A stretch of 64,000 nucleotides of DNA from Serratia odorifera (GCF_900635445.1 NZ_LR134117.1:4154001-4218000); one strand, 5' to 3'; positions 9,150 to 17,470 are shown, counted from the stretch's first letter. Translations and numbers: made by a program. The notes: generated by a model not told the origin, from the sequence alone.

Positions 9150-9905
9150 ATGCTCACCAGCCAACGCAAAAAATTGATCCTCGAAAAACTCGCGCAAGAG
9201 GGCCAGGTGCTGGCCAAACAGCTAAGCGAGATGTTTGGGTTGTCAGAAGACACTATCCGGCGGGATTTACGCGAGCTGGACAGCGAAGGTTTGCTGCAAC
9301 GGGTCCACGGCGGCGCGCTACCGGTATCGTCGGCCATTGCGCCATTTGCCGAACGTAATACGCTGGAATCGACGGCAAAGCGCGCCATTGCCGGCGCCGC
9401 TGCCGCCATGATCCTGCCAGGCCAGGTGGCTATCGTCGATGGCGGCACCACGTCGGCGGCGCTGGTAAAGCAACTGCCAGCCTCGTTACATGCCACTATT
9501 GTAACCCACAGCCCCAGCGTGGCGGTCGATCTGGTGGAACATCCCCATATCGAGGTGATCCTGATCGGTGGCAGGCTGTTCAAACATTCGATTGTCAGCG
9601 TTGGCGCCGCCGCCGTTGAGGCAATGTCGCACATTCGGGCCGATATCTACTTTATGGGCGTCACCGGCGTGCACCCGACTGCCGGCCTTAGCACCGGCGA
9701 TCTGGAAGAGGCCTACATCAAACGTGCCCTGGCGGCACGCGCCGCGGAGACCGTGGTCCTTGCGTCCGCCGCCAAGCTGAATGCCGCATCGCAGTATGCC
9801 ATCGGCGACGTTACCCTGGCGCAAACCATCATTGTCGAACATGCCACCGACGACGCGCTGATCGCGCCTTTGCAACAGGCTGGCGTCAGCGTAATCAAGG
9901 CCTGA
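9150..9905 (+). CDS. DeoR-family transcriptional regulator
   Basis: A 251-residue DeoR/GlpR-type regulator starting MLTSQRKKLILEKLAQEG. Its N-terminal helix-turn-helix contains LSEDTIRRDLRELDSEGLLQRVHGGALP, and the C-terminal sugar-phosphate sensor domain contains IVDGGTT, TVVTHSP-like TIVTHSPSVA and GVTGVHPTAGLSTGDLEEA. The frame is open from 9084, but homology starts at 9150. These regulators normally respond to phosphorylated sugars. It is followed after 375 bp by the PFK/PTS/aldolase operon on the same strand, so it is the obvious candidate regulator of that operon. Confidence 0.87.
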   Translation: MLTSQRKKLILEKLAQEGQVLAKQLSEMFGLSEDTIRRDLRELDSEGLLQRVHGGALPVSSAIAPFAERNTLESTAKRAIAGAAAAMILPGQVAIVDGGTTSAALVKQLPASLHATIVTHSPSVAVDLVEHPHIEVILIGGRLFKHSIVSVGAAAVEAMSHIRADIYFMGVTGVHPTAGLSTGDLEEAYIKRALAARAAETVVLASAAKLNAASQYAIGDVTLAQTIIVEHATDDALIAPLQQAGVSVIKA

Positions 9906-9930
9906 CCTCTCCCCCTCTGGCTGCATGTCG

Positions 9931-9950
9931 TGGGGGCAAAACTGCCCCCA
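9931..9950 (+). terminator. Hairpin after the DeoR gene
   Basis: TGGGGGCA and TGCCCCCA make a perfect 8-bp stem with an AAAC loop, 26 bp past the stop. No T tract follows, so it may be a weak or Rho-assisted terminator. Confidence 0.4.
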
Positions 9951-10280
9951 GCGGCGTCGCGACCTGATAACGCCCCAAGAAAATGCGATGAAAATCACAT
10001 TTACGCCAAGTTTTTACCGCCTGCCGATCGGCATTTGCGGCCTTTCCCTGCCCTTGGTCATCATATTGACACAACCATTTGAATTTCAAAAACAAACCGC
10101 TGAGTCGGTCGTTTATCGCTAATGGCGACTTTGTGAGTTACTTCGCAAAAAATAACCACTGACCACGGCAGTCAAGGTTATTGGCAACTATTTTTGTGAT
10201 TATTTTGTGATGTCTATTGCAAATTTTACCCACACCAAAATTGAACAATGAGCTCACGGAAACCAACGGGAGTCATTGAG
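9951..10280 (+). promoter_or_regulatory. Control region of the PFK/PTS/aldolase operon with a CRP-like site
   Basis: A 330-bp AT-rich region without a gene. TGTGAGTTACTTCGCA (10132-10147) matches the CRP consensus TGTGA-N6-TCACA at nine of ten conserved positions, and outer TT and AA extend its symmetry. Two more TGTGA half-sites occur close together between about 10193 and 10210. GGGAG 8 nt before ATG 10281 is the ribosome-binding site. Catabolite control fits a PTS operon. Confidence 0.55.
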
Positions 10281-11261
10281 ATGAAAATCGGTGTGGTGAT
10301 AAGTGGCGGTGATGTTACAGGCATCAATAACTTTATTTTCCAGATTGCCAATCTGACGCAGGCGGAAATCGTGTTGTTTAACGGAGGTATTCCCGGCTTG
10401 CTGGAACATCGCCATCAATCGATTAGCCATCGCGATCTGATTGATTATGCCATTAACGCGCTACCGATTATTTCCTCTGGGCGCACGGCAAGGAAATTGT
10501 CCAGCGTAGAATACGAAAAAATCGCCAGACAACTCAAATCTCTGCATATCGATGTGCTTATTATGGCGGGCGGTGATGGATCGCTACAGTTCTTAAATAC
10601 CCTGAGCGAATTTGGCATTAATTGCTTCGGCGTTGGCATGACGATCGATAATGACGTTTTCGGCAGTCATTATACCATTGGCTTTTCCACCGCCTGTGAG
10701 CAAATATTGAAAGAGGTCGCCAAATTGCGTAATACCGGCCGTGCGTTACCGGGTCGGGTGTTTATGCTCGAACTGCTGGGTGGCTACTGCGGTGAATTAA
10801 CTCTGCAATCGGCGATTAAATCCAACGCCGATTTTGCGTTGATCCCCGAGTGCCAACGGTCATTAAGCAGCCTGGCGGAAAAAATAAAGCTGCGGCTTGA
10901 ACGGCAAAACAGCGTCATCATTTTATGTTCGGAGGGCTATACAAAAGAATATTCACCAGGTTTTCAAGGAGCTATCGATACCATGATTGCCCAGTTGGAA
11001 CCACGTATCGGCGTTCGTATTCGTAAAACCATTGTCGGTTACGGGCTGCGCAATGGCGAGCCTACCTGCGAAGAAATTTATCAGGGCACCCTGATGGCAA
11101 GCGAGGTGGTGCGCTGTATTCAATCCGGGATGAGAAACAAAGCCGTCATTATCAATGCCAGTAATCAGGCTATTCCAATTGATTTGATCAGCATGAAGAA
11201 ACGGCTGGTTGATCTCGAAGGGCACCATTACAAACTGGCCAAACAGTTAAATATCATTTGA
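10281..11261 (+). CDS. PFK-like sugar-phosphate kinase (6-phosphofructokinase family)
   Basis: A 326-residue protein of the ATP-dependent phosphofructokinase family. Visible motifs are the N-terminal GVVISGGDVTGINN (ATP loop), MAGGDGS, TIDNDVFGSHYTIGF with the catalytic Asp, and ELLGGYCGELTLQSAI. The last differs from the E. coli PfkA motif EVMGRYCG by Gly in place of Arg, and the PfkA segment HIQRGGSP is here GYGLRNGEP. It is therefore a divergent family member, probably acting on a sugar phosphate other than fructose 6-phosphate. ATG 10281 is chosen because GGGAG precedes it and homology begins there. It is first in an operon with PTS genes and an aldolase, implying import as a phosphate, a second phosphorylation, then cleavage. 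Confidence 0.85.
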   Translation: MKIGVVISGGDVTGINNFIFQIANLTQAEIVLFNGGIPGLLEHRHQSISHRDLIDYAINALPIISSGRTARKLSSVEYEKIARQLKSLHIDVLIMAGGDGSLQFLNTLSEFGINCFGVGMTIDNDVFGSHYTIGFSTACEQILKEVAKLRNTGRALPGRVFMLELLGGYCGELTLQSAIKSNADFALIPECQRSLSSLAEKIKLRLERQNSVIILCSEGYTKEYSPGFQGAIDTMIAQLEPRIGVRIRKTIVGYGLRNGEPTCEEIYQGTLMASEVVRCIQSGMRNKAVIINASNQAIPIDLISMKKRLVDLEGHHYKLAKQLNII

Positions 11262-11272
11262 GGAGAATATCC

Positions 11273-11584
11273 ATGTTAAAAATACTCTGTGTATGCGGCT
11301 GTGGTTTGGGTTCAAGTTTTGCCATTGAAATGAGTGCCAGGGCGGTGCTTAAAAAACTGGATATTGATGCGGATATTGATCACACCACAATTTCCGAAGC
11401 CAGCGCCTTTAGATCCGATATTATTCTGACGCAAAAAACTTTTGCCGACATCCTGAATGCCGATGCCAGTGATGAAGAGAAAAAACGGGTCATTATTCTT
11501 AACAAGCTGACGGACAAGACCGAGATTGAACAGAAGATCGTCGCCTTTCTGAAAGAACGTAATATGCAAGGGACCCCATCATGA
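11273..11584 (+). CDS. PTS EIIB component, ascorbate (UlaB) type
   Basis: A 103-residue cytoplasmic phosphocarrier starting MLKILCVCGCGLGSSFAIEMSA. The CGCGLGSS loop carries the phosphorylated Cys and resembles the UlaB loop CGNGQGSS. AGGAG lies just upstream of ATG 11273, 11 bp after the PFK-like gene stop. The stop overlaps the EIIC start by 4 bp. It should relay phosphate from the EIIA component encoded at 14127 to the sugar. Confidence 0.87.
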   Translation: MLKILCVCGCGLGSSFAIEMSARAVLKKLDIDADIDHTTISEASAFRSDIILTQKTFADILNADASDEEKKRVIILNKLTDKTEIEQKIVAFLKERNMQGTPS

Positions 11585-12948
11585 ACAGCGTGATAGATTT
11601 CATTGTCAGAGACCTGCTCGGGCAGGCGTCGATATTAATTGCCTTTATTGCCATGCTGGGATTATTGCTGCAAAAAAAATCCACCGGCAAAGTGGCAGAA
11701 GGCACCTTCAAGACGTTATTGGGTTTTTTAATCATGATGGCCGGCATTAATATTATTGTCGACACCCTCACCTACCTGAACAGTATTTTCACCCACGGTT
11801 TCGGCATGACCGGTTATATCACCGACGTGGCGGCGATCGCCGGTCTGGCCAACCGTGAGCTGGGATCGGAGGTCGCACTGACGCTGATGGTGATCTTTGC
11901 CGTAAACATTCTGATCGCCCGCCTCACGCCGTTCAAATACATCTTCCTTACCGGACAGGCGATGCTGTGGATGGCCACCATTGGCGCGGTAATCGGCTAC
12001 AAGGCCGGGTTGAGCGGATTGCCGCTGATCCTTACCGGCGGCATCTTCGGCGGCATCATGGCGGTAGTGATGCCGGCGCTGGCACAGCCGGCGGTGCGCA
12101 GGATCACTGGCTCCGACGAGGTGGCGCTGGGGCATTTCTGCACCATCGGCTATCTGGTGCAGGCGGCGGTGGCCAAGGTGGTCGGCAAGGGCTCGCGTTC
12201 CACCGAAGATCTGCAATTGCCGGACAACTTCAAATTCCTGCAAGACACCTACCTGTCGATGGCGGTCGTGATGATCCCGATGTACCTGATCCCGGCGCTG
12301 GCGGCCGGCCCACAGTATATCGCGCAGTTTGCCAACGGCATGAATTACCTGATGTATTCCTTCATGCAGGCGATTCAGTTTGTCGCCGGGGTGTTCATTC
12401 TGTACAGCGGCGTGCGGTTACTGCTCAACGAACTGGTACCGGCGTTTCGCGGCATCGCCATGCGCATCGTACCGGATGCCAAACCGGCGCTCGACTGCCC
12501 GGTGCTGTTCCCCTACGCCCCCAACGCGGTGATCGTCGGCTTCCTGGCGACCACCCTTGGCTCGGTGATCGGCATGATCGTCTTCCCGATGTTTGGTCTG
12601 GCGATGATCCTGCCGGGACTGCTGACCAACTTCTTTGCCGGCGGCACCGCCGGGATCTTTGGCAACGCGCTGGGCGGTCGGCGCGGAGCGATGATCGGCG
12701 GCGTGGTGCATGGCCTGTTCATCACCTTCCTGCCGGCGATTCTGGTGCCGATGCTGGAAAGCTACGGCTTCGTCGGCGTGACCTTCAGCGATTCCGATGT
12801 CATCAGCAGTGGTTTGGTACTGGGCCATGCCTTGCAGAACAACTGGCTGTTTGTCGCGCTGTTCATTGCTTTTGTCACGCTTCTGGCGTGGTTCGTCAAC
12901 GGTAAATCAACCAAACATCATGAGGAAAAAATCCATGAAACTCTATAA
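11581..12948 (+). CDS. PTS EIIC component, ascorbate (UlaA/SgaT) family
   Basis: A 455-residue polytopic membrane permease of the UlaA family, with about 11 hydrophobic segments beginning IVRDLLGQASILIAFIAMLGL. Typical family stretches include LLQKKSTGKVAEGTFKTLLGF, GTFGGIMAVVMPALAQP-like IFGGIMAVVMPALAQPAVR and GNALGGRRGAMIGG. Length agrees with UlaA (about 465). The family takes up ascorbate and, in some members, pentitols or other small polyols. The companion enzymes (PFK-like and aldolase) argue against ascorbate here. Confidence 0.88.
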   Translation: MNSVIDFIVRDLLGQASILIAFIAMLGLLLQKKSTGKVAEGTFKTLLGFLIMMAGINIIVDTLTYLNSIFTHGFGMTGYITDVAAIAGLANRELGSEVALTLMVIFAVNILIARLTPFKYIFLTGQAMLWMATIGAVIGYKAGLSGLPLILTGGIFGGIMAVVMPALAQPAVRRITGSDEVALGHFCTIGYLVQAAVAKVVGKGSRSTEDLQLPDNFKFLQDTYLSMAVVMIPMYLIPALAAGPQYIAQFANGMNYLMYSFMQAIQFVAGVFILYSGVRLLLNELVPAFRGIAMRIVPDAKPALDCPVLFPYAPNAVIVGFLATTLGSVIGMIVFPMFGLAMILPGLLTNFFAGGTAGIFGNALGGRRGAMIGGVVHGLFITFLPAILVPMLESYGFVGVTFSDSDVISSGLVLGHALQNNWLFVALFIAFVTLLAWFVNGKSTKHHEEKIHETL

Positions 12949-13778
12949 CTTCCCCGAGCTGTCGCAGGTAGCCAAAGCGCGTGGCTTCAAGGCACTCGGC
13001 TCGTTTAACCTGCACTGTCTGGAGATGCTGCCGGCCTTTTTCCGCGCGGCCAAACAGACCAACAGTCCGTTGATGATCCAGATTTCCACCGGTACCGCCG
13101 ACTATCTCGGCCACAAATTGCTGGTTGACGCCGTCAGCTCGCTGGCGGCCAGCGAACAGGTACCGACCTGTCTGCACCTCGACCACTGTTCGGATCCGTT
13201 GGCCATTCGTACGGCAATCGACGCCGGTTTCAGTTCGGTGATGTACGACGGCTCGCACCTCAATATTGAAGAAAATATTGCCAATACCCGGCTGGTGATC
13301 GCTATCGCCCATCCGCGCGGTGTGTCGGTGGAGGCGGAACTGGGGGGCCATTGGCGGTGCCGAAGACGGCAAGATGGTGGCAGCAGAAGACATCAGCTTT
13401 ACCACCGTCGAAGATGCCAAACGGTTTGTTGACGAAACCGGCGTCGACATGCTGGCCGTGTCGGTCGGCACGGTGCATGGCCTGTATACCGGCAAGGCGC
13501 AGCTCCAGCATCGGCGTTTGGCGGAAATCACCGCGGCCACCGGCACCCCGCTGGTATTGCATGGTGGCACCGGCGTCAGCGATGAAGATATGCGACTGGC
13601 AGTGGCTGGCGGCATCGAAAAGGTCAACGTTGGCACCGAAATGAACGTGCAGTGGGTCGGTCGCTGCAAGGAGATGTTTGAAAAAGGCAAAGTCAGCGAC
13701 AGCGTGCGCAAATTCCTGATCCCGGCCAACGAAGCGGTCACCCAGGTATTAGCCGAAAAGATCGGTTTATTTAAATAA
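12935..13778 (+). CDS. Class II tagatose/fructose-bisphosphate aldolase, one frameshift
   Basis: A zinc-dependent aldolase of the GatY/KbaY/FbaA group, about 280 residues when corrected. The first frame ends at VEAELGG near 13342. Removing one G from a run of six restores VEAELGAIGGAEDGK and joins the frame that ends at 13778. Visible active-site motifs are LHLDHCSD (Asp and zinc His), VEAELG, VGTVHGLY (zinc His), LHGGTGVSD (zinc His) and VNVGTEMN. The enzyme should cleave a ketose 1,6-bisphosphate to dihydroxyacetone phosphate and an aldehyde phosphate. It overlaps the EIIC gene by 14 bp. The extra G is probably a sequencing artefact. Confidence 0.85.
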
Positions 13779-13844
13779 ACGCCGTTTTATTCTCACCTAT
13801 CAATATCAACCCTGGCGCCCCGGCGCGAGTCGGGGCTGGAGACG

Positions 13845-14117
13845 ATGATGTTTGAATTTATCAAACGCCGTCGGCAGGAAAATCCTGTCGATGCGGCAGA
13901 TAACCACGCCGAGGCCGCGCGAGCCGCGGAAACTATTGCCCAATGGGAACAGCGGTTGGCAAATAATCCGCAGGACGGCGAAATACAAAAGCAATTAATG
14001 CTGGAATATAACCGGGCGCTGAAAATATATGCCAAAAGCAAACGACATCGCGACCAGCTTGATTTACTGTTTGTCAAAATCGACGAACTGCGCAATATCA
14101 CAAGGAAGACCATCTGA
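13845..14117 (+). CDS. Small coiled-coil protein of unknown function in the sugar operon
   Basis: A 90-residue (or 89, from ATG 13848) charged protein with no recognised domain. It is rich in Glu, Gln, Arg and Ala in long helical stretches (NHAEAARAAETIAQWEQRLA, LEYNRALKIYAKSKRHRDQL), so it is probably helical or coiled-coil and cytoplasmic. GGAG precedes the two adjacent ATG codons; 13848 has the better spacing. It sits between the aldolase and EIIA genes, 9 bp before the latter, so it is co-transcribed. I do not recognise it and assign no function. Confidence 0.7.
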   Translation: MMFEFIKRRRQENPVDAADNHAEAARAAETIAQWEQRLANNPQDGEIQKQLMLEYNRALKIYAKSKRHRDQLDLLFVKIDELRNITRKTI

Positions 14118-14126
14118 GGGGAATTT

Positions 14127-14564
14127 ATGTCGATAAAACAATTGCTGATCGAAGCAAATGCCATTCAGGTCGGGGTGCAGGAAGATGACTGGCAACGGGT
14201 GATTGCCCTGGCGGCACAGCCGCTGGTCAATCAGGGATATATTCACGAGTCCTATTATAAAGCAGTGATTGACAACACGCTGACTCACGGCGCGTATTAC
14301 GTTTTTGACGAAGGGATCGCCATCCCCCACGCGCGGCCGGAATGCGGCGTAATTAAAAACTGCTTCAGTCTGGTATTGCTCGAACAGCCGATTGCCTTTG
14401 GCGATGGTGAAAAGGCCGATATCGTTATTCTCTTCGGCGCTACCGACGGTCAGGGACATATTCAGGACGGCATTCGCGCCATCGTCGAATTACTGGATAA
14501 TCCACGGGTCATGCAACAACTGCGCGCAGCAAAACAATGGCAAGAAGTGGTGGATATATTATGA
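14127..14564 (+). CDS. PTS EIIA component, mannitol/fructose (PtsN/UlaC) family
   Basis: A 145-residue EIIA domain of the PTS EIIA-2 superfamily. The phosphorylated His is in IAIPHARPECGV, a hallmark of UlaC and other family members. It receives phosphate from HPr and passes it to the UlaB-like EIIB encoded at 11273. It is preceded by GAGGGG about 5 nt before the ATG. Its stop overlaps the start of the P-loop kinase gene (ATGA), so the two are translationally coupled. Confidence 0.88.
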   Translation: MSIKQLLIEANAIQVGVQEDDWQRVIALAAQPLVNQGYIHESYYKAVIDNTLTHGAYYVFDEGIAIPHARPECGVIKNCFSLVLLEQPIAFGDGEKADIVILFGATDGQGHIQDGIRAIVELLDNPRVMQQLRAAKQWQEVVDIL

Positions 14565-15187
14565 AACAGACACTCGGCACGGTTAGCGAAAAAACCGTTA
14601 TTTTGGTCAACGGCGTACCCGCATCAGGCAAAAGCAGCGTCGCCGTGCGACTGTCGCACCATTTTGCCTTGCCCTACCTGACCGTCGACGGTATCAAAGA
14701 GCCATTTATGCACTGTTTTCCCCAGGTCGACCGCCAGCTTAACCGCCAACTGGGGCGCGCAGCCTATCAGGCGATTTGGGCAATCGTCGCCCAGGCGTCG
14801 GCGCAGTGCGTGTACGTTATTGACGCCTGGTTTGGTTTTCAACCGAAAGATGACCTTCGCCGTTATCTGCAACAGGCCGGCGTCACGCAGGTGGTGGAGA
14901 TCTGGAACCAGATTTCCCCTGAACTGGCAGTGGCGCGATACGCCGCACGGCTGCATCAGCGCGCCAAGGGACACCCCGGCGCAGAATATCTGCCGGAATT
15001 GCGTGAGTTGGCCGAACGGGCTGCGCCGATGGCGCTGGGACCGGTGCTACGGGTCGATCAGTCTCAGCCGCTGGATATGCCACAGATTATCGCCTGGCTG
15101 CAAAATACGCTGAGCGCCAGCACAGACTCACGCAGCAGCGCCGCGTTCGCTGCCAGCGGTCAATCCTACCGCCTGGCGTCACGCTGA
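14561..15187 (+). CDS. P-loop kinase-like protein of the sugar operon
   Basis: A 208-residue protein with an N-terminal Walker A motif (VILVNGVPASGKSSVAVRLS; GxxxxGKS) and a likely Walker B-like strand (CVYVIDAWFGF). Overall it resembles small AAA/zeta-like or chloramphenicol-phosphotransferase-like kinases rather than an ABC ATPase. It is the last gene of the PFK/PTS/aldolase operon and is coupled to EIIA by an ATGA overlap. It could phosphorylate a sugar or intermediate of the pathway, but the substrate is unknown. A terminator-like hairpin follows at 15192-15220. Confidence 0.75.
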   Translation: MKQTLGTVSEKTVILVNGVPASGKSSVAVRLSHHFALPYLTVDGIKEPFMHCFPQVDRQLNRQLGRAAYQAIWAIVAQASAQCVYVIDAWFGFQPKDDLRRYLQQAGVTQVVEIWNQISPELAVARYAARLHQRAKGHPGAEYLPELRELAERAAPMALGPVLRVDQSQPLDMPQIIAWLQNTLSASTDSRSSAAFAASGQSYRLASR

Positions 15188-15191
15188 GCGT

Positions 15192-15220
15192 GCAATGGCG
15201 GGGAGTTACCCTGCCATTGC
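15192..15220 (+). terminator. Hairpin terminating the PFK/PTS/aldolase operon
   Basis: GCAATGGC and GCCATTGC pair, with an extra inner GGG/CCC pairing, and are followed by TTAAAATT. It lies 5 bp after the kinase stop. Confidence 0.55.
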
Positions 15221-15249
15221 TTAAAATTACCGCCACTTCAGCGTTTATG

Positions 15250-15350
15250 GTGATCATGATCACTTTTTTTTGCAACATCATGGTAATTTTCATCCGTTTG
15301 TTTTTATACTGATATGCACTTTACCTACAACAAAATGACGAGTGCACATC
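15250..15350 (+). promoter_or_regulatory. Upstream region of add with a 14-bp palindrome
   Basis: GTGATCATGATCAC (15250-15263) is a perfect 14-bp palindrome. TATACT at 15305-15310 is a good -10 hexamer for add. ACGAG precedes ATG 15351. The palindrome may be an operator, but I cannot assign a regulator. Confidence 0.4.
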
Positions 15351-16349
15351 ATGATAGATCCCCGCCTACCGCTTACCGATATCCATCGCCACCTTGACGG
15401 CAACATTCGTGCGCAAACCATTCTCGATCTGGGTCGCCAGTTCAATCTTCAACTGCCAGCCAACGAGCTGGAAGCGTTGCGTCCACACGTGCAGATCACC
15501 CATGCCGAGCCCGATTTGGTGAGCTTCCTGCAAAAACTGGACTGGGGCGTGGCGGTATTGGGCGATCTGGAAGCCTGCCGCCGTGTGGCCTATGAAAACG
15601 TTGAAGATGCGGTCAACGCCGGGCTGCATTACGCCGAGCTGCGCTTTTCACCGTATTACATGGCAATGAAGCATCGCTTGCCGGTTGCCGGCGTGGTGGA
15701 AGCGGTGGTTGACGGCGTGCGTAGCGGCTGCCGCGATCGCGGCATTGACGTGCGCCTGATTGGCATCATGAGCCGCACCTTTGGCGAAGATGCCTGTCTG
15801 AAAGAGCTGGAAGGTCTGTTGGCACACCGCGACAGCATCACCGCGCTGGATCTGGCTGGCGACGAGCTCGGCTTCCCCGGCAGCCTGTTCCTCAGCCACT
15901 TTAACCGTGCGCGCGACGCTGGCCTGCGCATCACCGTGCATGCCGGCGAAGCCGCCGGGCCGGAAAGCATCTGGCAGGCGATTCGCGAACTGGGCGCCGA
16001 GCGTATCGGCCACGGCGTCAAGGCGGTAGAAGATCCGGCGCTGATGGATTTCCTGGCAGAACATGGCATCGGCATTGAATCCTGCCTGACCTCCAACATT
16101 CAGACCAGCACCGTGCCCTCATTGGCACAGCATCCGCTTGCCACCTTCCTGCGCCACGGCGTACTGGCGTCAATCAACACCGACGATCCGGCGGTTCAGG
16201 GCATCGAGATTGCGCATGAGTACAACGTGGCGGCGCCACAGGCCGGACTGACCCCGGACGAGATCCGCCGTGCGCAGCACAACGGCCTGACAATGGCATT
16301 TCTTGACCAACGGGAAAAACAGGCGCTGCGCGATAAAGTCGGCGCTTGA
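15351..16349 (+). CDS. add: Adenosine deaminase
   Basis: A 332-residue purine salvage enzyme converting adenosine and deoxyadenosine to inosine and deoxyinosine in the cytoplasm. It closely follows E. coli Add from its first residues (MIDPRLPLTDIHRHLDGNIR). Zinc and catalytic motifs are seen: HRHLDG, HAGEAAGPESIWQAI, GAERIGHGVKA and ASINTDDPAVQG. The frame is open from a GTG at 15342, but ATG 15351 aligns with E. coli and is preferred. The neighbouring ydgJ repeats the E. coli order, with a transporter gene inserted between. Confidence 0.95.
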   Translation: MIDPRLPLTDIHRHLDGNIRAQTILDLGRQFNLQLPANELEALRPHVQITHAEPDLVSFLQKLDWGVAVLGDLEACRRVAYENVEDAVNAGLHYAELRFSPYYMAMKHRLPVAGVVEAVVDGVRSGCRDRGIDVRLIGIMSRTFGEDACLKELEGLLAHRDSITALDLAGDELGFPGSLFLSHFNRARDAGLRITVHAGEAAGPESIWQAIRELGAERIGHGVKAVEDPALMDFLAEHGIGIESCLTSNIQTSTVPSLAQHPLATFLRHGVLASINTDDPAVQGIEIAHEYNVAAPQAGLTPDEIRRAQHNGLTMAFLDQREKQALRDKVGA

Positions 16350-16352
16350 ACA

Positions 16353-16379
16353 CTACGGGCGCAGTGACTGCGCCCGTAG
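16353..16379. terminator. Bidirectional hairpin between add and the symporter gene
   Basis: CTACGGGCGCAG and CTGCGCCCGTAG form a perfect 12-bp stem with a 3-nt loop, starting 4 bp after the add stop and 9 bp before the end of the convergent transporter gene. No strong T tract is present on either side. Confidence 0.55.
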
Positions 16380-16387
16380 ATATGACG

Positions 16388-17383
16388 CTATTTGCTCGCC
16401 TCAACCGCCTGCTGCCGGGCGGTTTTGCGCGCATAGCGTTGTGCCAGCACGGCACAGACCATCAGCTGTATCTGGTGGAAAATCATCAACGGCAGCACCA
16501 TCGCCCCGACCGCCGCCGCCGGGAACAGCACGTTGGCCATCGGAATGCCGTTCGCCAGGCTTTTCTTCGACCCGCAGAACACGATGGTGATCTCATCGGC
16601 GGTGTCAAAGCCCAGCAGACGCGCGGCGTAGGTGTTGATCACCAGCACCACGGTCAACAGCAGCAGCGACATCAGCACAATCACCAACAGCGACCAACCG
16701 TCAATCCGCTGCCAAATACCTTCCACCACCGCCGCACTGAAGGCGGTATACACCACCAGCAGAATCGATGAGCGGTCAGTGAGGTTGATCAGTTTGCGAT
16801 GGCGATCGACCCATTTGCCGATCAGCGGCCGCGCCAGATGGCCGAGGATAAACGGCACCATCAGTTGCAGAATGATCGAACCGATGGCGTGCAACACATC
16901 GGTATTGCCACCCTGGGTATGCATCAGCGCGCCCACCAGCAATGGCGACAGGAACACCCCGAGAATGCTTGAGGCCGACGCGCTGCAAATCGCCGCCGCG
17001 ACGTTGCCGCCGGCTGCCGAAGTAAACGCGATAGCGGACTGCACGGTAGCCGGCAGCGCACACAAATACAGGAAACCCAGGTAGACGGTCGGCGTCATTA
17101 CGCCGGGCACCAGCAGGTTCATCGCCAACCCGAGCAGCGGAAACAGCGCAAAGGTACTGAGGAAAACCAGTAAATGCAGTTTCCAGTGGCTCATACCGGC
17201 GACGATCGCATCGCGCGACAGCTTGGCGCCGTGCATAAAGAACAGTAACGCGATGGCGGCGGTAGTCAGACGTTCGAAAAAGACTTTCCACACCCCTTCA
17301 CACGGGAACAGTGATGCAACGATCACTACCAGAATCAAGACCAGCAAAAATTTATCAATGCGCAGGCGCTGCAACCAGGACAT
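16388..17383 (-). CDS. Bile acid:sodium symporter family protein (YfeH-like)
   Basis: A 331-residue inner-membrane protein with about nine to ten hydrophobic segments, of the BASS family and closest in style to E. coli YfeH. Segments include LRIDKFLLVLILVVIVASLFP, FFMHGAKLSRDAI and ALPATVQSAIAFTSAAGGNVAAAICSASASS, the last being the family's discontinuous-helix substrate region. The ATG at 17383 (MSWLQRL) is preferred to the longer frame from 17437; AAGGA lies 10 nt before it. The substrate is unknown. It sits between add and ydgJ, which are closer together in E. coli. Confidence 0.85.
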   Translation of the reverse strand: MSWLQRLRIDKFLLVLILVVIVASLFPCEGVWKVFFERLTTAAIALLFFMHGAKLSRDAIVAGMSHWKLHLLVFLSTFALFPLLGLAMNLLVPGVMTPTVYLGFLYLCALPATVQSAIAFTSAAGGNVAAAICSASASSILGVFLSPLLVGALMHTQGGNTDVLHAIGSIILQLMVPFILGHLARPLIGKWVDRHRKLINLTDRSSILLVVYTAFSAAVVEGIWQRIDGWSLLVIVLMSLLLLTVVLVINTYAARLLGFDTADEITIVFCGSKKSLANGIPMANVLFPAAAVGAMVLPLMIFHQIQLMVCAVLAQRYARKTARQQAVEASK

Positions 17384-17400
17384 GAGACAGAATTCCTTGC

Positions 17401-17428
17401 AAAAAAGCGGGTTCAGTGGCTGAACCCG
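17401..17428 (-). terminator. Rho-independent terminator after ydgJ
   Basis: On the minus strand CGGGTTCAG and CTGAACCCG form a 9-bp perfect stem with a 3-nt loop, followed by TTTTTT. It lies between the ydgJ stop and the symporter gene start. Confidence 0.8.
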
Positions 17429-17470
17429 TAATATCAATCAGAATAATTTTATCGACCGTAACGCAGGCAC

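Noticed and set aside
11581..12948. Ascorbate utilisation operon
   Set aside because: The transporter is UlaA-like, but no UlaG lactonase, decarboxylase or epimerase genes are present; a PFK-like kinase and an aldolase replace them.
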